Shown here piece after piece: positions 21,475 to 30,010 of a DNA stretch of 64,000 nt. A program made the position numbers and the translations under genes. This DNA comes from Cohnella hashimotonis (GTDB lineage: Bacteria; Bacillota; Bacilli; Paenibacillales; Paenibacillaceae). Location: assembly GCF_030014955.1 (NCBI RefSeq), contig NZ_JAGRPV010000001.1, positions 2,108,001 to 2,172,000 on the forward strand, given 5' to 3'. The notes under the pieces are model-generated. The model saw only the letters and a program-made list of their open reading frames with translations. It was not told the origin of the DNA and searched no databases. How positions within the stretch are numbered: position 1 is the first letter of the stretch; each line of letters begins with the position of its first letter.

Positions 21475-21515
21475 AGGGAATATGGCACGCAGCGCAAGCG
21501 CCCGCCATATTCCCT
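21475..21515 (-). repeat. Stem-loop between binding protein and permease genes
   Basis: Perfect 12-bp arms AGGGAATATGGC / GCCATATTCCCT (21475-21486 and 21504-21515) enclosing a smaller GCGC-AA-GCGC hairpin. In the direction of transcription (minus) no T run follows, so it is more likely an mRNA-stabilising or attenuating element than a full terminator. Confidence 0.7.
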
Positions 21516-21540
21516 TTGTGGTTAACAGTCGCTCTGCAGC

Positions 21541-22887
21541 TTATTTCGCGCCAAGTTCCGCTTTCGCATCGACCCAGAACTTGTCCCACTTGGCCAGCGT
21601 TTCTTCTACGGTCGCCTTGCCGAGCAGCATTTGTTGACCGGTCTCCATGGACACCGTGCCGAACTTGCTGTTCGCCGGGTAGTTGAACGGAGGCTTGTAG
21701 TTGACGAACGTCTTGGGATCGGCCGTCATATCCAGCAGCGTCTTGTAAGGACCGTCATTGAAGTATGCGTCCTCGGTCGCGGTGCTGTGGATCGGAATCG
21801 TGCCGTAGCTCTTGGACCATTCGACGTTCTGCTCGTTGGAGCTCAGGAATTCGATCAGCTTCCAAGCCGCTTCCTTCTTGGTGGAGAAGGACGTAATGCC
21901 CCATCCCGCGCCGCCGGCGCTGATCAGCGCGACGCCGCTCGGGCCGGTCGGCATCGGCGCGGTCGCCCAGGTTCCTTCTTCCATGCCATCCTTCAGCGTG
22001 TTGATAACGTCGGGATCCTGAAGCAGGAAGGCCGTCACGCCGGAAGTGAACGCTTGTACTTGCTCGGAGAAGCCCCAGCCGACGGAGTCTGCAGGCGAGC
22101 CTTCCTTAAAGAGCTTCAGGTACAGGTCGAGCGCTTGCTTCGCTTCGGGGGAAGAATAGATCGACTTGCCGTCGTTCAGGAACATCGCGTCGCTCGTGTT
22201 GACGTTAGCGCCGTTGTAAGCCAGAACCATCGTGTCCGGCACGGAGTTCGCGCCAGGGCCGCCGCGGAACGAGAAGCCGTAACGGTTCTTGGACTTGTCG
22301 GTCAGCTTGATCGAGGCATCGACCAGCTCCTGGTAGGTCTTCGGTACGGCGATTCCCGCATCTTTCAGCCAATCGGCGCGGTAAAACATTTGACGCTGAT
22401 AGAGGCCGTTGGAGATGAAGTACAGCTTGTCGCCGATGCTGCCGACGTCAAGAGCTGTTTTCGTTACCGTGGAGAACTCGCTCCAGTTTTTCGTATATTC
22501 GTTAAGCGGTTCAAGATATCCGTTGTTGACGAATTCCGCTACGTTGAGGTCACGGGCTTCGACGATATCGATATCTTCTTTGGCGGAGAGCATCGTACGG
22601 ATCTTGTTGTCTGCTTGGTCGAAAGGAGGCGAGATCAATTCAACATCGATATTGGAATTGGCTTTCTTAAAAGCGTCGATCATCTTTTGGAGCTCGGCCG
22701 TGCGGGTATCAGAGGTCAAGCTTTCGATCATTCTAAGTTTTACTTTTTCTCCGCTGACTGTACTGCCGCTGGAAGCGCCGGACGAATTCGTGTTTTCATT
22801 GTCTCCACAAGCAGCTAGAACCATGGCAAGTACGACCGAAGAGACCGTCAACTTCGAAAACGTTTTCATTCCTTTTTTTGTGAACAT
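21541..22887 (-). CDS. Sugar-binding lipoprotein of CUT1 ABC transporter
   Basis: 448 residues. The N-terminus is a lipoprotein signal (KLTVSSVVLAMVLAACGDNE) with the lipidated Cys at residue 27, then a Ser/Asn-rich linker. The rest is a family 1 extracellular solute-binding protein: VKLRMIESLTSDTRTAELQKMIDAFKKANSNIDVELI at the start and GGAGWGITSFSTKKEAAWKLIEFLSS in the C-lobe. AAGGGGG lies about 7 nt before the ATG. With the neighbouring GH78 enzyme, a rhamnose-containing or other plant glycan oligosaccharide is a reasonable substrate guess. Confidence 0.93.
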   Translation of the reverse strand: MFTKKGMKTFSKLTVSSVVLAMVLAACGDNENTNSSGASSGSTVSGEKVKLRMIESLTSDTRTAELQKMIDAFKKANSNIDVELISPPFDQADNKIRTMLSAKEDIDIVEARDLNVAEFVNNGYLEPLNEYTKNWSEFSTVTKTALDVGSIGDKLYFISNGLYQRQMFYRADWLKDAGIAVPKTYQELVDASIKLTDKSKNRYGFSFRGGPGANSVPDTMVLAYNGANVNTSDAMFLNDGKSIYSSPEAKQALDLYLKLFKEGSPADSVGWGFSEQVQAFTSGVTAFLLQDPDVINTLKDGMEEGTWATAPMPTGPSGVALISAGGAGWGITSFSTKKEAAWKLIEFLSSNEQNVEWSKSYGTIPIHSTATEDAYFNDGPYKTLLDMTADPKTFVNYKPPFNYPANSKFGTVSMETGQQMLLGKATVEETLAKWDKFWVDAKAELGAK

Positions 22888-22932
22888 TTAAATCCCCCTT
22901 CTAGAATGGTTATCATACCGTCAAGTCATATC

Positions 22933-22953
22933 CCTATCAGCCTGTATGATAGG
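22933..22953. promoter_or_regulatory. 21-bp dyad upstream of the binding protein gene
   Basis: Perfect 7-bp arms CCTATCA / TGATAGG with a 7-nt spacer, 46-66 bp upstream of the binding protein start codon and downstream of the GH78 stop. A related element GGTTATCATACC lies nearby (22908-22919). An operator function is inferred from position only. Confidence 0.45.
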
Positions 22954-23000
22954 AAAGTCCGGCGACGCTTCCTCGAGAGGATTAAGCGGCGGTTATGCGT

Positions 23001-25334
23001 TTATGGCAGTTTGCAAGAGAAATGAAATTCTTCCCTGCCTTGACGAACATGTACGGATTGATCCGGAAGAACAACCTCCAGCTGCGCAACGGCGCTAGTC
23101 GATACGGTCAATTTGAACTGCTTCCCATCGCTCAATTCCCATGCGACATGTACGACTCCCTGCGGTGTCGCGACATCTCCGGACGCGTATGTCAGCTTGC
23201 CCGGCTGCGGTGCGACTTTAATCGTGGTATAGCCTGGGGTGGCAGGCGATACGCCCAATATTTTGGCGCTGAATTCATAGATAGGCACAGCGCCCCAGGC
23301 ATGACAATCGCTGCGCTGACTGACGGGATCCTCCACCCACGATGTGAGTCCGAGCGCAGCCAGGTCCCTCCAGGTGTCCCAAAGAGAGAAGGATAGATCG
23401 TAGGAATCGATCTCCTCGAGCGCGCGGAACAAGAAAAATGACATGGCGTAGGATACTTTAGACAACGATTGGTTGGCAAGCATACGCTCGATCAGTTGCC
23501 TGGCAGCTTCTCCCTGGACGGCGCCGGCTAGTACGGCCCAGATCTGTGCATGCTGGCTGTACAGCTTCGCCTGAGGGGCATCCTGATAAAGTCCGGCAGC
23601 TTCCGAATAGCTGGTTTGGTTGACGGCTTCAATTAGCGCCGTTGCGCGAGACCTGTAGTCGTCGCCAGTTCCGTTTCTGCCTAACGCGTCCTGAAGCTCG
23701 GCGGCCAGCTTCAACGATGCGGCGTACATCAGATTATAGATGACCATGCTGCCTTCCTTTGAAGCCGTCGGTACGCCGCTTAGTTCGCGCCACTCGTCTA
23801 CCCAATCCACATAGGACCAATATTCCGGGGGCATTTGATCCAGCAGTCCATCGGAAGCTATTCGTTGATGGAACCATTCCAGAATCCCGTCAATCGTGGG
23901 CAGATAGGTCCTCACCAGCGTCAAATCTCCAAAATAACGGTAATGATCGTGGACCATCATAATCCAATAGAGCGAAAAGCCTGGAATCACCTGCTGCAGC
24001 ATCGACGGATATCTGCTCTGGAGCATCCCGTTAGGCAGCCGGGAGCAATGAAAATCATAGATGGCCTTCCGGGCCAGACGGTCATCGGCGCTTAGCTGGT
24101 AAGTAAACAGAGCCTGCAATCGCGTATCCATCGCGTACTGCAATTGCTCGAAATAAGGACAGTCTTCGTACGTCTCGTGCATGCAGCGCTTGAGCGTGTT
24201 GATGCTGATGTTCCAGAGCGGCTGCAAGCTGACGTCGGAGCTGGTGAAGCTCGCTTTGACCTCCAGCGGATAGCCTGTTTCTCTATAATGAAAAGATTGG
24301 ATGGTCAGCGCTTCCCCAGCGGTCTCCACCTCAAGCGAAATGTACCGGAATGTCCGGAATAGGAAAGGTTCGTAACATTCCGGTTGATCTGCGGAACCAT
24401 GTCCGCCGACTGTATAGAGATCAAAATTGCCGATCAGTACGCCGGTCGTATCGTTTCTGATTCCTTTAACGAATACACCCGTTGCCGGATCGATTTGCTG
24501 ATAGCATTCCGCGTATAAAAGCTTTACGCTTGCGTTTTTTCCGCTGCTAAGCCGAAGAATGGGGTAGCCGGTCGTCATCTCGCCCGTATCAAGCTCGAGT
24601 TTAAAGTTTTGATGAGGGCCGATCGCGATGGGCTTTCCGATATCGTACGGGCCGGCGGACGGAATGAACGCGCGATTCGTCTCATAAAGCGGCGGAATCG
24701 GACGCGGAGCAAGATACCATGGCGAGAAATGGCCGATTACGGGATTTTCACGTTCGCTAATTTTGACGGCAAAATGCCAGTCGCAATCGTCGTATTCCGC
24801 CGTATACCAGTTGTGCGCGAGATTGCGGCCGTCCACGCGTTCCGTACCGCCTACAAACGCGGTATCCGCATCCGAGACATCATAGGCGATCGCCGTTTCC
24901 TGAAGACAACGCCAACGCTCGTCCGTATGCAGCGTCAAAATAGATTGGCCCTTTTGGTCCAACACCTCACCGGAAAGCAAAAAGCCTCCGCGACTCGATC
25001 TCCAGACGGAAACCGGACCTTCTCTGCCGTCATAGTGTACGACATGGGCAGCGATTACATTTTGGCCTTCGCGCAAGAAGGTGGTGCAGTCGACTTCTTC
25101 ATAATAATAGGTTTGGTGGTCGCCTTTGGCGGGTCCGCGTGATACCGGGATGCCATTGACATACAGACGATATCTGCTGTCTGCAGAAACCTTCAACTGC
25201 AACGTCGCCTCTTCTAAACGATCCAGCACAAAGCTTCTGCGGAAATAGATTTGCTCGTGCACCTGCTCGTTCTGGATGACCTGCCGTTCTTCCATCCAGA
25301 CCCATACCGCTTCGATAGCTGCGTGATCGCTCAA
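23001..25334 (-). CDS. Alpha-L-rhamnosidase-like glycoside hydrolase (GH78)
   Basis: 777 residues, no signal peptide. Residues about 25-130 form an N-terminal beta-sandwich (IYFRRSFVLDRLEEATLQLKVSADSRYRLYVNG), followed by further beta domains, then the (alpha/alpha)6 catalytic domain from about 360 (ETYEDCPYFEQLQYAMDTRLQALF ... WSYVDWVDEW) and a C-terminal beta domain (ILGVSPATPGYTTIKVAPQPGKL). The ECPY/DCPxREQ-type acidic motif and the late WVDxW motif are family hallmarks. It should release terminal L-rhamnose from imported oligosaccharides. The TTG start has GGGGAGGG at 9 nt. It is divergent from an AraC regulator and 113 bp upstream of the transporter genes. Confidence 0.85.
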   Translation of the reverse strand: MSDHAAIEAVWVWMEERQVIQNEQVHEQIYFRRSFVLDRLEEATLQLKVSADSRYRLYVNGIPVSRGPAKGDHQTYYYEEVDCTTFLREGQNVIAAHVVHYDGREGPVSVWRSSRGGFLLSGEVLDQKGQSILTLHTDERWRCLQETAIAYDVSDADTAFVGGTERVDGRNLAHNWYTAEYDDCDWHFAVKISERENPVIGHFSPWYLAPRPIPPLYETNRAFIPSAGPYDIGKPIAIGPHQNFKLELDTGEMTTGYPILRLSSGKNASVKLLYAECYQQIDPATGVFVKGIRNDTTGVLIGNFDLYTVGGHGSADQPECYEPFLFRTFRYISLEVETAGEALTIQSFHYRETGYPLEVKASFTSSDVSLQPLWNISINTLKRCMHETYEDCPYFEQLQYAMDTRLQALFTYQLSADDRLARKAIYDFHCSRLPNGMLQSRYPSMLQQVIPGFSLYWIMMVHDHYRYFGDLTLVRTYLPTIDGILEWFHQRIASDGLLDQMPPEYWSYVDWVDEWRELSGVPTASKEGSMVIYNLMYAASLKLAAELQDALGRNGTGDDYRSRATALIEAVNQTSYSEAAGLYQDAPQAKLYSQHAQIWAVLAGAVQGEAARQLIERMLANQSLSKVSYAMSFFLFRALEEIDSYDLSFSLWDTWRDLAALGLTSWVEDPVSQRSDCHAWGAVPIYEFSAKILGVSPATPGYTTIKVAPQPGKLTYASGDVATPQGVVHVAWELSDGKQFKLTVSTSAVAQLEVVLPDQSVHVRQGREEFHFSCKLP

Positions 25335-25463
25335 CGTTTACTGCCCTCCCCGATTGCAAATTTCAATAATTACTATACACTAGAGGTTAATCGAAATTTG
25401 AGGCTTATTCGGACGATATATAAGGTGTAATCGGACGTTAAACACGAAAAAAAGGGTGCGCGC

Positions 25464-26408
25464 ATGAGTATCAAACCTTTCGTCTATACGACAACCGCTG
25501 CCGAATTTCTGTCGCCGGAATATCCTGTTTTTATCAATCGGGTGCAAGAGTCGTTCGGGATGTGGCATCACGATCACGAGTTTGTAGAGATCAACTATGT
25601 GAGCGAAGGAACGGGGTTTCAGTATATCGAGGAACAGTTTTTGCCTGTGTCGAAAGGAGATCTTTTCTTTTTGCCGATCGGGGTGTCGCACGTGTTTCGG
25701 CCTTCGCATGCCGGGCCGGACGCCGGCCACTTGATCGTGTACAACTGCTTGTTCGACGGTTCGCTCAGTCAACCGCTAAGCAGTTTTTTTGCGGGAGATG
25801 AAGAGATGCTCCGGTTCATTTTCGCTCGTTATCCGGAGCAGGCTTGGCTGCACTGCAAGGATAAGGATGGCTCCTTTCAGCGGATCTTCAATACGCTGTT
25901 CGAAGAAAATAGCGTAAAACGTCCGGACTCGAATGATGTTATGCAAGCCGAGTTGGTGAAGCTGATGCTTCTTATCAGGCGCTCTAAAGAAAATGACATG
26001 GCAGTGGAAGGTGGGGCATCACGGTTCGGAGAAGATGCGCTTGAATCGGTGCTGAACCTGCTTCGTCGTGAGCCGATTAAACCGGTGCGCATGCGGGATT
26101 TGGCCGCAATGGCTGGTTTCAGCGAGAGACAGTTCAGGCGCCAGTTTGCGGCTCGTACAGGGATGAGCTATACCGATTATGTGAACAAGCTGCGTGTCGA
26201 GTTATGCTGCGACCTGCTGCTCGCGACGAACGAGAAGATCTCAGCTATTGCAAGGGTGGCGGGATACGAGGATATTAAGCATTTTAACCGGCTGTTTAAG
26301 CGTATCACCGGGCAAACGCCAAGGCAATTTCGGAGCATGCATGCAGCGAGAGGCGGCGTGGAGGGGCAGAAGGAAACGAGGAGAAATAGCGTTCAAAAGG
26401 AGAACTAA
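25464..26408 (+). CDS. AraC family transcriptional regulator (cupin sensor)
   Basis: 314 residues. The N-terminal cupin domain includes MWHHDHEFVEINYVSEGTGFQYIE and the metal/sugar pocket pattern VSKGDLFFLPIGVSHVF. The C-terminal helix-turn-helix pair is MRDLAAMAGFSERQFRRQFAARTGMSYTDYVNKLRVE and KISAIARVAGYEDIKHFNRLFKRITGQTPRQFR. It is divergent from the GH78 rhamnosidase gene, its likely target. Two direct TCGGACG repeats, 22 bp apart (25409 and 25431), lie directly upstream of its start codon and could be an autoregulatory site. Confidence 0.92.
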   Translation: MSIKPFVYTTTAAEFLSPEYPVFINRVQESFGMWHHDHEFVEINYVSEGTGFQYIEEQFLPVSKGDLFFLPIGVSHVFRPSHAGPDAGHLIVYNCLFDGSLSQPLSSFFAGDEEMLRFIFARYPEQAWLHCKDKDGSFQRIFNTLFEENSVKRPDSNDVMQAELVKLMLLIRRSKENDMAVEGGASRFGEDALESVLNLLRREPIKPVRMRDLAAMAGFSERQFRRQFAARTGMSYTDYVNKLRVELCCDLLLATNEKISAIARVAGYEDIKHFNRLFKRITGQTPRQFRSMHAARGGVEGQKETRRNSVQKEN

Positions 26409-26524
26409 GGGATGATCGGACTCATCTTGACTCCTGGCGATCGTGCGCTTAAGGTGATTAGTAAAAAGCAAGCACTCGCTGCGGGAGCCCTTGGAAAAGG
26501 CGCGCCGGGCCGAGAGGGGATACG

Positions 26525-27463
26525 ATGGACCAAGAAGTGACGTATGAACAGAAAGACAATCGAATCGATTTTCATTTCGACCATATTTATTTCGAGAACC
26601 CGCAGCGGTTCGGATCGATTGATCTCTTCCAGGTTGGGGATTTAAGCTGTCAAGGCGGCTACGTCGTTAACGAGCACGAGCAGATTTGCTATGAGCTCAC
26701 CTACATCGTCTCCGGCCGGGGATGGCTCAAGGCCGGCGGGACGTCCCATCCGGTCAAGGAAGGCGACATCGTGCTTAACGTCCCGGGGGAGGTGCACGCC
26801 TGCCGGGCGGACGATGACGATCCGTTCCGGTACTATTATGTCGGGTTCGACTTTGCGGAAGGCGATGCGGGTGAGGTGGGCGAGGCGGGCGGGGCGCCGT
26901 CATTGGAGCCGATCCGGAAAATGTTCGATCAGACGACGCAGCCCGTCGTATCGAACATGCTGGGCATCGAAGCGCCGTTCGCAGGCATTTTCAAAGAGCT
27001 GGTCAATCTGAAGAGCTATTCCTCCTTCATGATCGGCTCGTACTTGCAGCAGCTCATCGTGCTGGCCTACCGCAGCTTCCACGACAGCCGGGAGACGGCG
27101 TATTCGCCGATGCTGCAGGGCAAGGAGATGACGAAGCCGGTCCACGACGTAATCCGATACATCGAAGACAATTGGCTTCGAATGACGGAGCTCGGCGCGA
27201 TGGCGGAGGAGCTGCACTACAGCTACTCCTATTTGTCGCATCAATTTTCCAAAGAAATGGGGCTTACGATTCAGGAGTATTACAATCGTAAGCGATTCGA
27301 GCAAGCCGTCAAGCTGCTGCGCGAAGGTCGGCTGACGGTTACTCAGATCGCGGACAAGCTCCGCTATCAATCGATTCATTCGTTCAGCAAAGCGTTCCGC
27401 CTGCACTTCGGCATCTCCCCTACCGAATACCAGTCCATCGCGACAAGCGCAAATCAGGTCTAA
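26525..27463 (+). CDS. AraC family transcriptional regulator (cupin sensor)
   Basis: 312 residues with GAGAGGGG 6 nt before the ATG. The cupin segment is CYELTYIVSGRGWLKAGGTSHPVKEGDIVLNVPGEVHACRAD. The C-terminal DNA-binding part is MTELGAMAEELHYSYSYLSHQFSKEMGLTIQEYYNRKRFEQA followed by LTVTQIADKLRYQSIHSFSKAFRLHFGISPTEYQ. It lies 117 bp after the preceding AraC gene and 83 bp before an Idh-type dehydrogenase gene, all on one strand. It is a candidate for the protein binding the TCGGA-repeat sites upstream of the GH130 and binding protein genes. Confidence 0.92.
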   Translation: MDQEVTYEQKDNRIDFHFDHIYFENPQRFGSIDLFQVGDLSCQGGYVVNEHEQICYELTYIVSGRGWLKAGGTSHPVKEGDIVLNVPGEVHACRADDDDPFRYYYVGFDFAEGDAGEVGEAGGAPSLEPIRKMFDQTTQPVVSNMLGIEAPFAGIFKELVNLKSYSSFMIGSYLQQLIVLAYRSFHDSRETAYSPMLQGKEMTKPVHDVIRYIEDNWLRMTELGAMAEELHYSYSYLSHQFSKEMGLTIQEYYNRKRFEQAVKLLREGRLTVTQIADKLRYQSIHSFSKAFRLHFGISPTEYQSIATSANQV

Positions 27464-27546
27464 TAAAATGGCGAATCCGGCTAAATTCGCGTGACCCTCG
27501 CCGTGGTATGCTGGCATCATGACAATCGATCCGGAGGGATACACGA

Positions 27547-28608
27547 ATGAGCAAATTAAAAGTAGCCGTCATTGGCTGCGGCATGATCGCCAGAACCCAG
27601 CATATTCAGCATTATCACGACATCGACAAGGCCGATATCAAAATGCTCGTCGATCCGTTGGAGGAGCGCGCACGCGCGCTCGCAGCCGAATTCGGCGTGC
27701 CCCATACGTCCGCGGACTACAGGGCGATCCTGGAAGACGACGAGATCGAAGCCGTATCGATCTGCACGCCGAACGACACGCATGCGCCGATCGCCATCGA
27801 TTGCCTGAACGCCGGCAAGCATGTGCTCTGCGAGAAGCCGGCCGCGCTGAACATGGAGCAAGTCCGCGAGATGAAGGCGGCTGCCGACCGCAACGGCCGT
27901 ATATTGAACATCGGCGTCGTCAATCGCTACGCTGCGGGAGTCAACCGGATCAAGGACATGATCGAAGGCGGCGAGCTGGGACGCGTGTATCATGTCTACT
28001 GCTCCTTCCGCTCGCATCGGTCGATTCCGGGACTGGGCGGACCGTTCACGACGAAGGCGAAGTCGGGCGGCGGCGTATTGATCGACTGGGGCGTCCACTT
28101 CCTCGACCTCATCTTCTACAGTCTGGGACAGCCAGACATTCGGACCGTATCCGGTGAAATTTACGGCGAGCTGGCGAAGGACATGAAGGCCTACGCGTAT
28201 GTGAATATGTGGGCCGGTCCGCCGAATTATAACGGCACGTACGACGTGGAGGATTTTGTAACCGGCCTGGTTCGTACGACGGGGCCGACGATCAGCCTCA
28301 ACGGGGCATGGGCGCAAAATATCGGGGAATCCGCGATGTTCGTGGAATTTCTGGGCGACAAGGCCGGCGTCAAGCTCGATTACGGCAGCGGCGACTTCAA
28401 GGTATACGGCGCCAAGGACGGCATGCTGCTGGAGACGAGCCCGTCGTTCGCCAAGTCGGACAAGTTCGCCTCGGAGATCGACGATTTCCTGCGCTCCGCC
28501 GCTTCGGGCATCAAGGGCCGGGCGAATATCGATCAGGTCATGACCACGTCCGAAGTGATGGACGCCCTCTATCGATCCGCCGCGCTGGGTAGAGAAATAT
28601 CACTGTAG
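27547..28608 (+). CDS. Gfo/Idh/MocA family NAD(P)-dependent oxidoreductase
   Basis: 353 residues. The N-terminal Rossmann fold has the dinucleotide motif VAVIGCGMIARTQH (residues 5-18) and the family signature LCEKPAALN (about 97-105) with the catalytic Lys of EKP. The C-terminal alpha/beta domain includes GGGVLIDWGVHFLDLIFYSLG, whose DxGxH-type motif holds the catalytic histidine. Such enzymes oxidise or epimerise sugars, inositols or glycosides. GGAGGGAT lies before the ATG. It lies between the AraC regulators and the GH130 gene, suggesting a role in the same glycan pathway. A terminator follows the gene. Confidence 0.9.
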   Translation: MSKLKVAVIGCGMIARTQHIQHYHDIDKADIKMLVDPLEERARALAAEFGVPHTSADYRAILEDDEIEAVSICTPNDTHAPIAIDCLNAGKHVLCEKPAALNMEQVREMKAAADRNGRILNIGVVNRYAAGVNRIKDMIEGGELGRVYHVYCSFRSHRSIPGLGGPFTTKAKSGGGVLIDWGVHFLDLIFYSLGQPDIRTVSGEIYGELAKDMKAYAYVNMWAGPPNYNGTYDVEDFVTGLVRTTGPTISLNGAWAQNIGESAMFVEFLGDKAGVKLDYGSGDFKVYGAKDGMLLETSPSFAKSDKFASEIDDFLRSAASGIKGRANIDQVMTTSEVMDALYRSAALGREISL

Positions 28609-28624
28609 TCAGCAGCTTGCGAAG

Positions 28625-28655
28625 AAGCCATGGATGAGACGCCATGGCTTTTTTT
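28625..28655 (+). terminator. Intrinsic terminator after the Gfo/Idh gene
   Basis: Perfect 9-bp stem AAGCCATGG / CCATGGCTT (28625-28633 and 28642-28650) with an 8-nt loop and a run of seven T residues. Confidence 0.92.
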
Positions 28656-28741
28656 GCATGCGCAGGGCAAGGATAAGGAGGTTGCGATTCTACGGATGGG
28701 AGCATACTTGCTTCCAGGAAAAACGCAATCATTCGCAATTA

Positions 28742-28796
28742 TCGGACGTTTTCTGAAACCTGTCGGATATTTTGTCCAAGCCGGCAGCGCTATAAT
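28742..28796 (+). promoter_or_regulatory. AraC-type direct-repeat operator and promoter of the GH130 gene
   Basis: Half sites TCGGACG (28742) and TCGGATA (28763) start 21 bp apart; exactly 21 nt after the second comes TATAAT (28791-28796). The second half site therefore overlaps the -35 position, which has no good TTGACA. The same geometry is found upstream of the binding protein gene at 30011. Confidence 0.6.
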
Positions 28797-28849
28797 GATT
28801 ACGAAATGCGAACTGTCCAGGCCATCATCAGTCATTCCAGGAGGTAGTC

Positions 28850-29875
28850 ATGCTTAACATTACGAGACATCCCGAGAATCCGATCGTCGTTCCCGGATTA
28901 TTCGAGTGGAGAAAAGCAACCGTATTCAATCCCGCCGTCATCATCGATAATGGAAAATTTTATATGATCGAACGTACGGCAGGCTCTTTGACGCCTTGCA
29001 AAAACTTCTTGGGCCTGCTGGAAAGCGAGGACGGCGTCCACTTCAAGCATGTGCTGGACGAGCCGGTCGTTACGCCGGACATGCTCGGCTTTCCTTACGG
29101 CAGCGTGCAGGATCCGCGCATCGTCAAGATCGACGATACGTTTTACTTGAATTATGCGCTGCGTCCTTGCGCCATGAATTATTATCCGACGGGCACGGGC
29201 ATACCGGAACGATCCATTCCTCAATACCCGGACGGCTGGGGCGAGGAAGAAGTGCACTGGCGGACCCGCTCGGGCATATTGACCTCCAAAGATTTAATCC
29301 ATTGGGACTACTTGTGCGATACGACGCCGCTGGAGATCAACGATCGCGACAATATTCTGTTCCCCGAGAAGATTAACGGCAAGTTCGCGCTGCTTCGCAG
29401 GCCCGAAGAGTATGTCGGCGAGGCCTACGGGACGAAGCAAGCGGCCATGTGGATCAGCTATTCGGAAGACTTGATCCATTGGGAAGAGCCGAAGCTGCTG
29501 GCCACGGCAGGTCCGGAAGCATGGGAGCAGAAGAAGATCGGCGGCTCCACACCCCCGGTGCGAACGGATAAAGGCTGGCTGGTTCTGTACCATGGCGTGG
29601 ACTACGATACCGTCTATCGCGTCGGTGCGTTGCTGCTGGACCTCGACAATCCCGAGAAGATCATTGCCAGAACGAACCATTTTATTATGGAACCTGAAAC
29701 CTATTACGAGAAATTCGGCTATCAGATCCCGAATGTCATCTTCCCGACGGGCAACGTAGTGAAGGACGGTCTCCTGTATATCTACTACGGCGTTACGGAT
29801 ACGGCCATCGCGCTCGCTACCGTTCCGCTGAACGAGATTGTCGACTATGTGCTGAACGAAAAAGATCGGGCTTAA
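28850..29875 (+). CDS. GH130 family glycoside phosphorylase/hydrolase
   Basis: 341 residues forming a five-bladed beta-propeller with no signal peptide. Family features are the opening NPIVVPGLFEWRKATVFNPAVI, the SVQDPRIVKIDDTFYLNYAL segment with catalytic Asp88, and the repeated blade motif of a substrate-related residue followed by DLIHWDYL and DLIHWEEPKLL. GH130 enzymes phosphorolyse or hydrolyse beta-mannosides (for example mannosylglucose or beta-1,2-mannan oligosaccharides). GGAGG precedes the ATG. It follows a terminator, so it has its own promoter with AraC-type half sites. Exact specificity cannot be read from the sequence. Confidence 0.88.
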   Translation: MLNITRHPENPIVVPGLFEWRKATVFNPAVIIDNGKFYMIERTAGSLTPCKNFLGLLESEDGVHFKHVLDEPVVTPDMLGFPYGSVQDPRIVKIDDTFYLNYALRPCAMNYYPTGTGIPERSIPQYPDGWGEEEVHWRTRSGILTSKDLIHWDYLCDTTPLEINDRDNILFPEKINGKFALLRRPEEYVGEAYGTKQAAMWISYSEDLIHWEEPKLLATAGPEAWEQKKIGGSTPPVRTDKGWLVLYHGVDYDTVYRVGALLLDLDNPEKIIARTNHFIMEPETYYEKFGYQIPNVIFPTGNVVKDGLLYIYYGVTDTAIALATVPLNEIVDYVLNEKDRA

Positions 29876-29884
29876 TTTAAAAAA

Positions 29885-29939
29885 TCGGATGTTATCGTAA
29901 GTTTGTGGGATTCAGGGCTTTATGATAACGCTTTATACT
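29885..29939 (+). promoter_or_regulatory. AraC-type direct-repeat operator and promoter of the second ABC operon
   Basis: TCGGATG (29885) and TGGGATT (29906) are 21 bp apart and are followed after 21 nt by TATACT (29934-29939), matching the GH130 promoter spacing exactly. An overlapping inverted repeat, GTTATCGTAA (29891-29900) with TTATGATAAC (29920-29929), matches at 9 of 10 positions. The promoter serves the sugar transporter and two-component genes downstream. Confidence 0.6.
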
Positions 29940-30010
29940 AAATGAATAACATAGAGTGGGAAATAAACGAACATTATATGTTATAAAAATGCAGAAAAGA
30001 GGGTTTGCCC

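Noticed and set aside
29922..29935. Possible catabolite-responsive element (TGATAACGCTTTAT)
   Set aside because: It departs from the cre consensus at several positions including the 3' end; the AraC-type repeats and inverted repeat explain the same bases better.
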